Part shown: positions 1 to 10,125 of the stretch, piece after piece
Position numbering within the stretch: the first letter of the stretch is position 1
Layout of the letters: each line of letters begins with the position of its first letter
Assembly (NCBI GenBank): GCA_014529385.2
Contig: CM043968.1
Span: 129,947,018 to 130,011,017 of the forward strand
Origin: Adiantum capillus-veneris
Taxonomy: Eukaryota; Streptophyta; Polypodiopsida; Polypodiales; Pteridaceae
Direction of reading: 5' to 3'
Length of the DNA: 64,000 nt
Notes under the pieces: generated by a model
Seen by the model: the letters and a program-made list of their open reading frames with translations, nothing else
The model's database searches: none
Told to the model about the DNA's origin: nothing
Program-made: the position numbers and the translations under genes

Positions 1-295
1 TGCTACCAATCACAATCAAAGTAGACAAACATGGATGCAAAAAGATAAGGGGCAATGCTAATGGACAAGAAACACATGTTTGTGTCGATGGTCATGCTTG
101 ATTTGAAGTGTGAATGAGAGAAAGATCCCATGAAGGTCCAAATCCTAACAACAGCAACACGTTCCTGTACACACTAAGAAACACAAAGAATACCTCTAGG
201 AGGCACATCAGTGGGAAAAGGTACCAACACTTATTGAACACAACAAAAAAAACATAAGGAATCCTAACCTAATTATTTGCACTCCCCCTAGAGAG

Positions 296-754
296 TCAAG
301 GGAATAGGATATTGTAGAGATTGGGGGGAAACGCTAAGGCTAAACCCCTATCCTCGTCATCGAGATAAACAAAGTCATCATCCATGAGACCATATGTGCC
401 ATCCGTGTAGTCATGTAAATCTTCTTCTTCATCATAGGTACCCATGTTTACTAAGAAGGTCACTAGACGCCTATAGTCATCTTGGTCAAAAGGATAGGCT
501 TGTGCAATGGGAGAAACGCTCTCTACTAAGTATGAATTAGTTGTGGTCAAGAGACGTATCAGGCACTCTAACTCCTCAAAATTCCTCTCACATGCTAGCA
601 TACTTACCAAATCCCATTCACATGCAAGCACCGGAAAGACCATGTGAAACATTTGTGAAAAGTAACGAGGGTACCTCTCACCCAAGGCAGGAGTGGATGA
701 CTCTAGCGTACTAGCCATATCTGTACACGCAAATAGATGATGGTTAGAATGCAA
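296..754 (-). CDS. Acidic 152-residue ORF of unknown function in the 3' region of G1
   Basis: I do not recognise this protein. It is an open frame of 152 codons downstream of all retroelement domains on the G1 coding strand. The C-terminal half is rich in Asp and Glu (for example DEEEDLHD around residues 108-115 and LDDEDRG near 131-137). No signal peptide, transmembrane helix or zinc motif is visible. Its place, between the accessory ORF at 1113-2147 and the expected 3' LTR, is where some plant gypsy elements carry additional ORFs. It may be a real accessory ORF or chance. Confidence 0.3.
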   Translation of the reverse strand: MHSNHHLFACTDMASTLESSTPALGERYPRYFSQMFHMVFPVLACEWDLVSMLACERNFEELECLIRLLTTTNSYLVESVSPIAQAYPFDQDDYRRLVTFLVNMGTYDEEEDLHDYTDGTYGLMDDDFVYLDDEDRGLALAFPPNLYNILFP

Positions 755-1112
755 ATATTACAAGGGTCATGTTCTTGTGCATAATGTGTTTTTATGATTT
801 TGTGTTATGGCTCTTGCTCTTTTACTTTTTTATCTTGTTTTTGTGAGTATAAGGCTTTATATATACATTCCCTAGGATTGGAGATTAAGAGGTCAGGGAG
901 GAAGGTTGAGAGGGAAGCAAGTGAATGATGGATGTCAGCAAACACTCCCCGCTTCCTTGGGTAGATCATACCTTTTGGAATGATGTCGTCACCTTTTGAA
1001 ATCAATTGTTCCAGTAACTGGTAATAGGTGAGGATTTTTGCTAGTAGTTTTCTATTACCTTAGGTGCCTCGTCGAGTTGCAAGGGTGGTAAGGTACTCTC
1101 CCATGATTTTAT

Positions 1113-2147
1113 TTACAACATTGTTGTAGGTGGTGAACTTACAATGGGAGGTGTAAAATCTTTCTTGCTTGTATGGATATGTACAATGGTAGGTGGAGGT
1201 TGTGTCGAAGCTTCTATTTCCGTATAGGAACTACATGAAGAGCAAGAAGCTTCATTTGATTTCCCTATTCCTGAGCTAGGTGGAACAAATTGTTCTTTCT
1301 TTGGTACCCAAACTAGCTCTGGAGCAGGTGTGTAACATTCCGTGATTTTTTCCTTTCCGCAATCTTCAATTCGTTTTGGAGTCATAGGATTGAGCTCACA
1401 TGGGCCTGGTGACAAGTAAGAGCACAATTTACGTTTTGGCACCCAGATTTGATGATTTTCTTCATAGTAGCCTTGGGCTTCCAATAGTTTTTTAGGAATC
1501 CAATGCAATGTTTCCTTACATTTCTTGGGGCGAATGGGACGTCTCTTACCAGGCTCCGATCTTTTAGCAATGGCTATGGTCGCTAAAGAAGCTTTACGGA
1601 CCCACTTGCATGTTTTCTTTGTTATATTGGGATGGGTCTTGTGTGTCTCAAGCTTTATTTCAGCTACATCAGTTGAAGATCTAGAGACTTGGGCTATGGG
1701 GACATATGGTTCAACCTCTTGGACATGCAAATTTTTGGGTTTTATTTCCTTAAGAGGCAATATCTCAGGGAGTATGGCTTGAGTGGCAGTTAGCGAGTTG
1801 GTTTCTGTGTTGTGACACCCCCTGTCCCCCAATGAATAGTGCATTTGGTGGCTATCATCCACGTTCGTCCTAGATTTATATTACCCTCAATAGTTCCAAC
1901 ATGCATGACCAAAAAGTCTTGAGCTACAACCCCATTGTCATAACTGACAGAAGTGTTCCAGATTCCAAAAACCGCAGTTTTTTTCTTGTTGACACCCTTG
2001 ACTTGGATAATACTCTCAGATAGAGGTGGCTTCCCTAACTGACACCACACCCCATATGATAGCAAATTATATTTAGCACCCGTGTCCAATAAGGCGTTAT
2101 ATAGCACTTTTCCATATGTGCTGTTTAGCTCAATAGGGTATCGTAGA
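1113..2147 (-). pseudogene. G1 accessory ORF: second retropepsin-like domain followed by W-[IV]-P-K repeats
   Basis: Starting right after the integrase stop, the minus strand encodes a retropepsin-like domain: an ALLDTGAKYNLLS active-site block, then a VFGIW strand and, about 40 residues later, a NLGRTWM block resembling the conserved hydrophobic-Gly motif of aspartic proteases. This frame stops at 1790. A second frame opens at 1862 and runs 249 codons to 1113. The two probably form one frameshifted ORF of roughly 340 codons. The second part is basic and holds WIPKK (residue 121), WVPKR (140) and WVPKK (185), plus KWVRK at 86-90; its end is Ser/Pro rich. G1 already has a normal protease upstream of RT, so this would be a second copy. 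Function unknown; the protease-like reading rests on motifs only. Confidence 0.55.
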
Positions 2148-5100
2148 GGTGTTCAAGTCCAACCAATCCTCGTCGATTTCAATGTGGAATGCATGTGTGA
2201 CTCCAAGGTTAGCCTCTCGTTTTCGTCTTATACGTTGTTGTCGCTCCTTAGCTTTAGCTTGAGCTTGTATCTTCTTCAATTCTATTTGTGCCTTGGCTGC
2301 CTTTTTTGTATGGATAGCATGCAACTCCTCTTGGCTTAAAGGATCATAGTATCTTTTAAATTTGCTCCCATTGAGGAATCCAATGGTTTCAACTCCATCA
2401 AGAGTCTCCACACGAATGGTTCCTTGTGGGGTGATCTCACATACTCTATATGGTCCTTTTCCCGCATATTTCAACTTTTTCTTTTCGTTACGCACTCCAT
2501 ACATAAGGACTTTATCACCAACATTGATATCTTTGTTCTTTAGATGACGGTCAAACCATTTCTTCCTCCTATCTTTCTTCACAAGTGCATTTTGCACAGC
2601 TAATTTCCTCTCTTCATCTAGCCTTTCAAGGATATATAATCGCTCAACTAAGGGGTTACCATCCCAACCTTCTTGAGAAGCTACTCGAAGACTAGGAAGG
2701 ACAAACTCCCATGGCATAACCGCTTCTTGGCCATACACCATCTTGAATGGTGTGCAATTAATGGCAACTTTATACGCAGTACGATAAGCCCATAGAGCTG
2801 ATGTAAGCTTTAAATCTCAATCTGTGCGATGAGCTTCCACCGTTTTGGTTAAGATAGAGATTAAGGTCTTATTGGTGCTCTCAGCTTGGCCATTTTCTTG
2901 TGGATAATAAGGTGTGGATTTATGGTGAGCTATCATAAAGTTGGTAGTGAGTTCTTTTATTACTCCATTTATAAAATGAGTACCATTGTCACTCACAATC
3001 TCAAAGGGACAACCAAATCTTGTAATAATGTTCTCAAAGAGAAACTTGGCAGTTGACCTCGCATCGGCCTTACGTGTCTCCCTGGCTTCCGCCCACTTTG
3101 TCACATAGTCAGTGGCAACGATAATATATCGAGATTGAGTGCTACGAGCTGCAGGACTAATTGGGCCTACAAAGTCCAAACCCCATTTTTCAAATGGTTG
3201 AGTCACTTTAACAGGATGTAAGGGCATCCTATCCTTTTGCTGTGTGATCTTGTAACGTTGGCATTCATCACATCCTTTTGCAAAAAGTGATGCATCCTTA
3301 AATAAGGTTGGCCACCAATAGCCTGATTGCAACACCTTTCTAGCTGTTAGTTCCCCTGAGAAATGTCCTCCGGCTATACCCATGTGGGCTTCTTGTAGTA
3401 TGTATAAATACTCATCCTCACGGGCACAACGTCTAAGAATATCATACTTCCCTAGCCTATAGAGAGTTCCTGCAATGAGAGAGTAAGGTTCACATTCTTT
3501 TAACAGTTTTTGAGCTCTGTCTTTACGAAGCTCTTTGGGTGGAAAACCATTGACTAGAAAGTTCACAATCTTTACACTCCATTCAGGTATGGTTTCGACT
3601 AGGAATAGAGAAGTATCACGCATTTCATCATCGACTCTAGTAGGGGCTTCACCATTGGGTATGCGAGACAAATGATCAGCCATGACATATCTTTTACCAG
3701 GTCTCACGACAACGGTAAAATCAAACTCAAGGAGAATTAACAACCATCGTGTAATTCTTCCCGTGGAACAAGGTTTATTTACTAGATACAACAAGGCTTG
3801 ATGATCAACATAGAACACAAACTTGTTGGCCAGCAGGTAGTAGCGAAATTTCTTCACTGCATAAATCATACCTAAACCTTCTCTCTCTATAGTGGTGTAG
3901 TTTCTTTCAGCATCATTCAACTGACGACTTGCAAAGCTAATGGGGTAGTCCAGTTTATGTTCTCCTGGTTGAGCTAGAACAAACCCAATAGCAAAGTTCG
4001 ATGCGTCAATATGCACATGAAAAATTACATTCCAATTGGGCACTCGTAGAATAGGAGCGCTAGTCAAGGTCTTTTTCAATGACTCATAAGCATGGTCACA
4101 CTCCGCAGTCCATTGGAGCTCAATAAGAAGCTTGTACAAAGGACGAGCTATCTCGGCAAAGTTTAAAATAAACCGTCGGTAATAACCAACATGGCCTATG
4201 AACCTTTGAACTCCTTTATAATTTGTAGGTGGTGGCAATTCAGCAATGGCTTTAATTTTGCTCTCACCTGTGGAAATCCCATTTTTGGACACTATATGCC
4301 CTAAAATGACTCCATGTTTAACCCAAAATTGGCATTTGAAAGGGTTTAAGGAGATACGATACAATCTACACTTCTCAAACACTTTTCGTAAGCATGATAG
4401 ATGTTCTTTTCAAGAGGAATAAACACAAAGGTCACCTAAGAAAGCTTCACAAAACTCCCACAAATATTCTCTAAAAGCAGTGTTTATTAATCTTTGAAAG
4501 GTAGCAGGGGCATTGGTTAAACCAAAAGCCATAACACGAAATGCGAACACTCCAAATTCGGTTATAAAGGATGTTATAGCTTGGTCCTCCAGTGCAATTG
4601 TGATTTGATTGTAGCCAGAGTACCCATCTAAAAAGCTATAAGCTTCCTTCCCTCCAACTCTTTCAAGCACATGTTCTGAATATGGCAACGGGTAATGGTC
4701 CCTCCTAGTGGCGGCATTGACCTTCTTGAGATCCACGCACACTCTGAGTTTCCCATTCTTCTTTGGCACAATCACTATTGGAGACACCCATTCTGAGTGC
4801 TCAATAGGGTATATGAATCCGCATTCCACAAGCTTTTCAATCTCTTCTTGAACGATTTTTGCATATTTAGGATTCATTGGGTAGGGTTGTTGCTGAACTG
4901 GTTTAGCCATGCTATTCATGGGGATTGTGTGTTGCACCATGGAAGGTGGAACACCTTTCATATCATGATATGTCCATGCAAATATATCCCTGAATTCCTT
5001 GAGAAGTTCTTTAAGTACACACTCCTCAGTCTCGGTCAGATCCTGGGCAATGAAACCAGGTTTAAACTTTTCTCTTGGGTTTGCTAACTCTATTTCCTTA

Positions 5101-6485
5101 ACTATCACTGGACCATCATAGACTCCATTGCTCCCATTGATAGGTTTTCTTTGAGCCTTTGTATACACAACCTTACGTTCCTCTGTGGTATAGGATTTGA
5201 AATGTTCAGGTGCAGGGTGTAAGTCTGTGGAGTCCTTTTGTTCTGTGGACTGTGATTTCACTTTTAATTCCTTTTGTTGTTGAGCTAACTCTCAATTTTG
5301 TTGTCTCCTTACAGTACGGCTCAACTTTGGCTTCTCTGTAGCCTCTAGTTGTGCGATGTCAATGGGTTGTGGACTACAACACATAACGCTTTGAAGGTAT
5401 TCACCCCAGTTATCTACCAGCTTCCGATGAGCATCACATGCCCCTATATAATTAAGCCATTCTGCGGCAGATTTCTTTTCATTTATTCTAGCATGCACAT
5501 TTGCTCGATATCGTTGCCTCTTATATCTCTTACTCTTCTTGTTTAATTCTCAATTACGGTCGATTTCTAGTGAAGACTCACTAGATGAATCGCTACTTGT
5601 GTCTTCTGCTCCCTTGGATAGATTATCATCTAGTGAAGACTCACTAGATGAATCGCTACTTGTGTCTTCTGCTCCCTTGGATAGATTATCATCTAGGTTA
5701 CCACTGGGCCCTGAATGGTTTGTCCCCACATTTGCACTAAGATTTAACTCAGATTCTTCATCCTCAGAGCCAATTTCAATTGATGATTCTGAACCCAAAT
5801 CGTGTGGGCTATATTCTTGTGAGGCGCTACTGGTTCCAATGCCAGTCAAAGTTATATCTTGTAGATCATCAGAAGCTATATGCATTGCTTCTAGCATATT
5901 TAAGGGTACAAGTGGTGGTATTTCATCCCCCTCAGGTGTTACCCAGGTCGTCCCCTTATTTCCCCAAGTGTCTATGGTTGCTGCTAGGTGGACCCAATCC
6001 ACATTGTCCGACTCAGTCATCCCAGGTAGTACATCCATATAAGGAGAATCTTCCCCAACATCAGTGTCCGCTTTACACGTGTAACAATACTGCAATGGGG
6101 CCGAGTGAACTATGGTGTCAGATCTATTATCAATTATAAACCTGTTTCCTAGAGGATGTGCTTGACCCGTCACAAGATCCACTCGAATGACAGAATCTTG
6201 GAACTGCAAGTAGACATGGTTTTTAGACCAGTCATGCACCATTTTTGCTTCCCTCATGAAAGGACGTGCTAAGATCATCTCCGATGCCATAGTGTGTTTG
6301 GAGAAATCCATAACAATGAAAGTAATCCTTATTTTATGTCCAAAGACCTTGATCTTGAGATCTTCTAGCATCCCAATAGGTTTAACAATAGACCCATTGG
6401 CCATCTTCACTACTATGGTTGTGGTCGCAAGGTGAGGTCTTCCCATAGTCTCCCAACAATTTTTAGTCCCCAGCGCCACCATCAA
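2130..6485 (-). pseudogene. pol: G1 pol pseudogene: protease, RT, RNase H, integrase
   Basis: One minus-strand frame runs from 6485 to 2130 and is broken by TGA codons at 5550, 5292, 4410 and 2817. Order: end of protease (~6485-6200), acidic Ser-rich linker, RT (~4960-4420) with KLRVCVDLKKVNAATRR and FGLTNAPATFQ, RNase H with IDAS, TIEREGLG and YVDHQALL (~4010-3780), integrase with a GGHFSG zinc region, WGLDFVGP, EIVSDNG and ENGQAES (~3370-2870), and a C-terminal GKGPYRV block (~2460). The RT active site reads FLGDL where family members have FLDD, so the catalytic Asp pair is lost. The protease starts in another frame (ILDGGAG ending near 6463), implying a one-base shift inside its active site. 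No chromodomain is visible. Confidence 0.85.
5567..5692 (-). repeat. Tandem duplication, 2 x 63 bp, in G1 pol linker
   Basis: Two adjacent copies, starting at 5567 and 5630, look identical by eye. Because 63 bp is 21 codons, the duplication keeps frame and doubles an acidic Ser-rich block (key residues LDDNLSKGAEDTSSDSSSES) between protease and RT. It is probably a replication or template-switch duplication. Confidence 0.9.
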
Positions 6486-8587
6486 GGATTCCCTTCACAC
6501 TTAATCCCTTACTAGTGATTGGTATGGTCGCATTGGATTCATCACCCTCAAAGTATTGTCCCAACTTGTTAACAGGTATTTCTATAACAAGGTTCTCATC
6601 TAGGTTGGGTTGTGGATCTATGCATTCCTCCTCTATTGGCATCTCCCCAACTCCATCCATCTGTGTAAATTGTGGTAGCCCAAATTTCAGTTCTCCATTG
6701 AGGAAGGCTTGAAGAGCTGAGACTAGCTCAGGGTCTTTATATAGTTTGGACATGATGGTGGTTCTAACTTCTGAAGACATGAAATCCATCAATTTGGCAA
6801 TGTTTAACGGCACCTTTCCACTTAAGGTTAGGCTTAAAGCATTGCTCTTATGTAGGTCATTGTGTTCTCCTAGAGAATCTCATATTTGTTCCAACACTTC
6901 GATATGCTTTCTCACATCACCGTCTCCACTAAATTTTTGTGTGAGCTTGGCTATTTGTACTGCCTTACTTCTACGCTCTTTATCAGGCACGTAACACATA
7001 TTCTTAGCAATAGATGGACCGATAGCTTGAGGAAATGTTGCCAAGTCACCTAAATGAGCAGGCACCGTGGGTGAAGGCACTCCTTAGACTACATGTGGAG
7101 TAGGTATTGTCATTCGGCTTGGCGCATAGGAAGCCCTTGGGTTCCATGTTGGGTACGATGTTGTGCCATGTGGTGGTCCATAGTTCATATGGGTGGCCCT
7201 AGGCATAGCAGACATCGGATGTGACATGCTAATGCTAGCCGGTATAGTCCCATAGAAATAAGAACTTGTGTATTGGGGTTGTGGAGCATAGGTAGTTGAA
7301 ACAATGGGAGGGGTAGGGACTACATGAGTGTGATGACCGACAGGTGCATACGATTGGTACACACTTGTAGGTACTGTTGTAGGCATTGAGCTACCATGTA
7401 GTGGTGCTTTACTAACAAATGAGGTCCATGGCGTGTTTCTCGGCATGCCCATCATTGGGGTAGGCATGGTAGCCGTGGTGTCATCAAGGGAAAGATGAGC
7501 TAGACTTGGAAAGGTGTAGCTATCACTTGTGGGCTCAGATTGCACTAAGACCCATGGCGAAACAACATATGGAGGATCCATCGGACTTACCGAGGGAGTC
7601 TCCATTTGCGATAAGATCCGTTGTTTAGCCTTCCCTGTATCCAAGAATCTCATGAGACCCGTTGAAGGCATGCTGATCCCCTTGTTCTGTCTCTCTAACT
7701 CAATGACCCTATGGATGACCTCACAAACTCTTTGTTGTTGATCCTCCACACTAGTAGCACCCATTGTGGATTGTAGGACATCTAACCGACCCACGTGATA
7801 GGTGTGACCTGTGTATAGGTCTGTCAGAGTTTTCGTTTGTAGTTCATACTCCCAGTTCTCATTTAAGAACACTCCATCTAGGATTGAGGTGCTAGGGGTG
7901 TCCTTTGAGCTAGATGCAATGTTGCTTTCTAGGGGTTGGCCTTTAGTGGTTGCTAAGTCAGGAGCACTCGGTTGCTCTCTTAGCAAGGATATTGACATAG
8001 GGGCTTTCACTTTTAACTCTCTTCGTTGCTCCGCCTTGCGTAAGATCTCGACTTCCTTTTCCCTCGCTGCAAGGATATATCGCTCAACCTCTTGCACTTC
8101 GGCAAGGCTTCTACCATCGGGTAATATGACCTCGGTGGGAAATAACTCTGAAGAGTCAGGAGGTGCAGTGAATGAAGTATTCACGTGTACATTCTCTAAC
8201 GGTATAGGGTCTACGTTTGTCACGAATGCAGAATTTTCTTCCCCACCCCCCTCACTTACATCATTAGCTCCATGTTCGAAGCGAGTGGTTCTACTAAAGG
8301 TTTCCTTCAGGCGGCTAAGCATGCTCGGCCCGGACCGAGGACCCATGGCATGGATGTCTTGGCTCGAGCTATCGGGATTAGGCATTGGGGAAACCCTCCA
8401 TGAAGTCGTAGTCAGAGGAAGAGTCACTAGCTGCTATGTTGGGGTCTTGGTTTGTACTACCTTGGGTCGCCGTCGAGGGTCTAGAACCTAAAGTAGATGG
8501 ATATTGAGAACTCGCGAAGTCGAAATTCTCTCTAGTTGCCCCGTCTCTAGCGCACAACCAGAGCGTAGATGCATTTACCTTTGGCAC
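6463..8587 (-). pseudogene. gag: G1 gag pseudogene
   Basis: The gag polyprotein frame lies upstream of pol on the minus strand. It starts around 8587 (69 codons open), shifts frame near 8400 and continues in one frame down to 6463, with a TAA at 7084 and a TGA at 6880. The N-terminal half is Pro/Ser/Thr/Met rich. The more conserved part (about 7080-6500) has KFSGDGDVRKHIEVLEQI, then LSLTLSGKVPLNIAKLMDF, resembling the capsid block of plant gypsy gags. I see no CCHC zinc knuckle, which is unusual for gag. The frame ends in the protease active-site sequence LDGGAG. Calling it gag rests on position and the capsid-like block. Confidence 0.65.
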
Positions 8588-9339
8588 CCTACAAGCGTCG
8601 GCGAATAACCTCGAAGGTTAACCGCTTACCTTTTTTAAGCGTCCGTTTTCACTCATGTTTTTTACGTTTTTAATGTTTTTTAATGTTTGATTTTTTTGAT
8701 TAAAGTGTTGTGATAGCTCGAAACGAGCGTATCACTTAGAGGGTCATTGTGTGCTTTACAGCACAATTTTCGGGCATCTAACGTTCCGTTGGTCCTCAAA
8801 AAATTGATTTTTAGCTACGTGTGAAGCTAAAATTTGTTTTTTTTAAAGGCGACTGAGGCCTAGACCCGAGCGTGAGCTTGGGCTTGGGTCTGTCTGGGAG
8901 ATATTCCTGATCACAGTCCTACCTTTACATTTTTTAAATTTTTTTTTTGTTAAGGATAAGGTCGCCGCGGCCTGCGCGAGACACACACACACACACTCTA
9001 TCTACCTACTTCTAACTAATACACCTACTGTTACACACTAACACACTCTATTAACTCTCACAGATCTACTTCCTACTTACTGTACATAGGAAACTAACAA
9101 CCTTAGTACACAAAGAATAAACACAGTACCTTTGAAAACTCCATTAACAAAGAAAACTAACAACCTTAATACACAGAGAATAAACACGGTACCTTTGAAA
9201 ACTCCATTAACAAAAAAAATACACAGTAAAACACCAAATCCTTCTTCTCAACACAGACACACTCCTTCCTTACCTTTCCTACAATAGAAATTGCACCACG
9301 GAGAAGCACATAGTGCTACTCGAGCTTAATGCATGACAT
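8588..9339 (-). other. G1 untranslated leader between PBS and gag
   Basis: About 750 bp with no supported ORF. It is AT-rich with a short (AC)n at ~8979-8996 and a near-duplicate of about 55 bp: the stretch from ~9085 to 9138 recurs at ~9145-9199. Position between PBS and gag fits a retroelement leader carrying packaging signals, but nothing specific can be shown. Confidence 0.5.
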
Positions 9340-9357
9340 TCCCCCGCAGCGGCGCCA
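9340..9357 (-). promoter_or_regulatory. G1 primer binding site
   Basis: On the minus strand the sequence begins TGGCGCCGCTGCGGGGGA, four bases after the LTR end. It has the TGG start expected for pairing with the CCA end of a tRNA and resembles the TGGCGCCGTTGCCGGGGA type used by many plant gypsy elements. Which tRNA primes is not certain. Confidence 0.8.
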
Positions 9358-9361
9358 AAAA

Positions 9362-10110
9362 TGTGCGCGTATGTCGCACGTGTCAATGCAAGGAACTTGC
9401 CGATACACCGTGTGCGAGCCACAAATGGCTCCAAGCACACAACAAGCCTAAACTAGTAAGCTCAAAGAAAGCGATGGTGTGTCACTCACCGCTCTACGCT
9501 TGCTTCGTGGAGGATTCCTTGCCGCGAAGAAGAAGGAGCCACTGCTTCGCTGCACTCAACCGCTTTGCCGCCGCCGTGCCGTTGTCGCAATGCTCGATTG
9601 CACACTCTCTCTCTCGCTCTCACGCATACAAACATACACAAGGAGATGATGAAGAAGAAGATGTAGATGGAGCAAGAGCACTCTTCTATTGCACAAATGA
9701 GAGAATGAGTGAATTTTAGGTTTAGTTGACTTTTATATGAGCTGGCCCCATTCACACTTGGGCGCCCATGCTTAGCCAACTAATCCCTTGATTGTTCCAG
9801 TTAGAGTGCGCCTCTCATCGACGATGACTCTTACCCTTTTCCTATTGGACCGACAAGCCCGGTACCTGACTCTACCAAATAAATAATACAATGTCCTCTG
9901 TAGGTTACAACGTCCGTCTCGTAGCTGATAGGGTGTCCGTGAGCCATGAGGGTTAACATTAAGCACATGGGTGCTTTGGGTTTTAGACCTATGGCACCAG
10001 AACCTAGTCTACAGGATTATTATCCTTAGGAGATGCGACATGAAAGGATTTTCTAGGGTAGGGGGTATCCCATGCAACCATTATGACCTATGTCTTGGTT
10101 GGTTTTAGGA
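9362..10110 (-). repeat. G1 5' LTR (upper boundary estimated)
   Basis: The LTR ends (minus strand) in CA at 9362-9363, four bases before the PBS. Its upstream limit cannot be fixed because the partner LTR is outside the window; the neighbouring PLE frame is open from about 10,126, which gives an upper bound. A TATA-like box on the minus strand at 9731-9739 places U3 above and R/U5 below it. Confidence 0.6.
9731..9739 (-). promoter_or_regulatory. Candidate TATA box in G1 5' LTR
   Basis: The minus strand reads CATATAAAAG here, a good plant TATA match, about 370 bp upstream of the LTR end. Position fits the U3/R boundary of an LTR promoter. Confidence 0.5.
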
Positions 10111-10125
10111 CGGAATACCTACTAG

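Larger units (their letters stand above)
1..10110 (-). mobile_element. G1: Athila-like Ty3/gypsy LTR retrotransposon, 3' LTR outside window
   Basis: On the minus strand the order is LTR, primer binding site, gag, protease, RT, RNase H, integrase, then extra ORFs. RT before integrase defines Ty3/gypsy. There is no chromodomain after integrase and no second RNase H, which suggests the Athila side of the non-chromovirus plant gypsy group; that placement is inferred from domain content only. The PBS lies at 9340-9357 and the 5' LTR starts at 9362 (plus numbering). No copy of that LTR is visible near position 1, so the 3' LTR must lie to the left. The upper LTR limit (about 10,110) is an estimate because there is no second LTR to compare. 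The element is dead: several in-frame stops, a frameshift in the protease and a changed RT active site. Confidence 0.85.

Noticed and set aside
1-295. G1 3' LTR at the left edge
   Set aside because: A purine-rich stretch near 283-296 (minus strand) looks PPT-like, but the sequence to its left does not match the 5' LTR at 9,362-10,110.
5292-5552. TGA read as Trp (recoding) in G1
   Set aside because: Other stops (TAA at 7084), a protease frameshift and the lost RT Asp indicate ordinary decay; nuclear plant genes do not use TGA as Trp.
7811-8491. Plus-strand frame of 226 codons
   Set aside because: It is the complement of the G1 gag N-terminal region and has no recognised domain.
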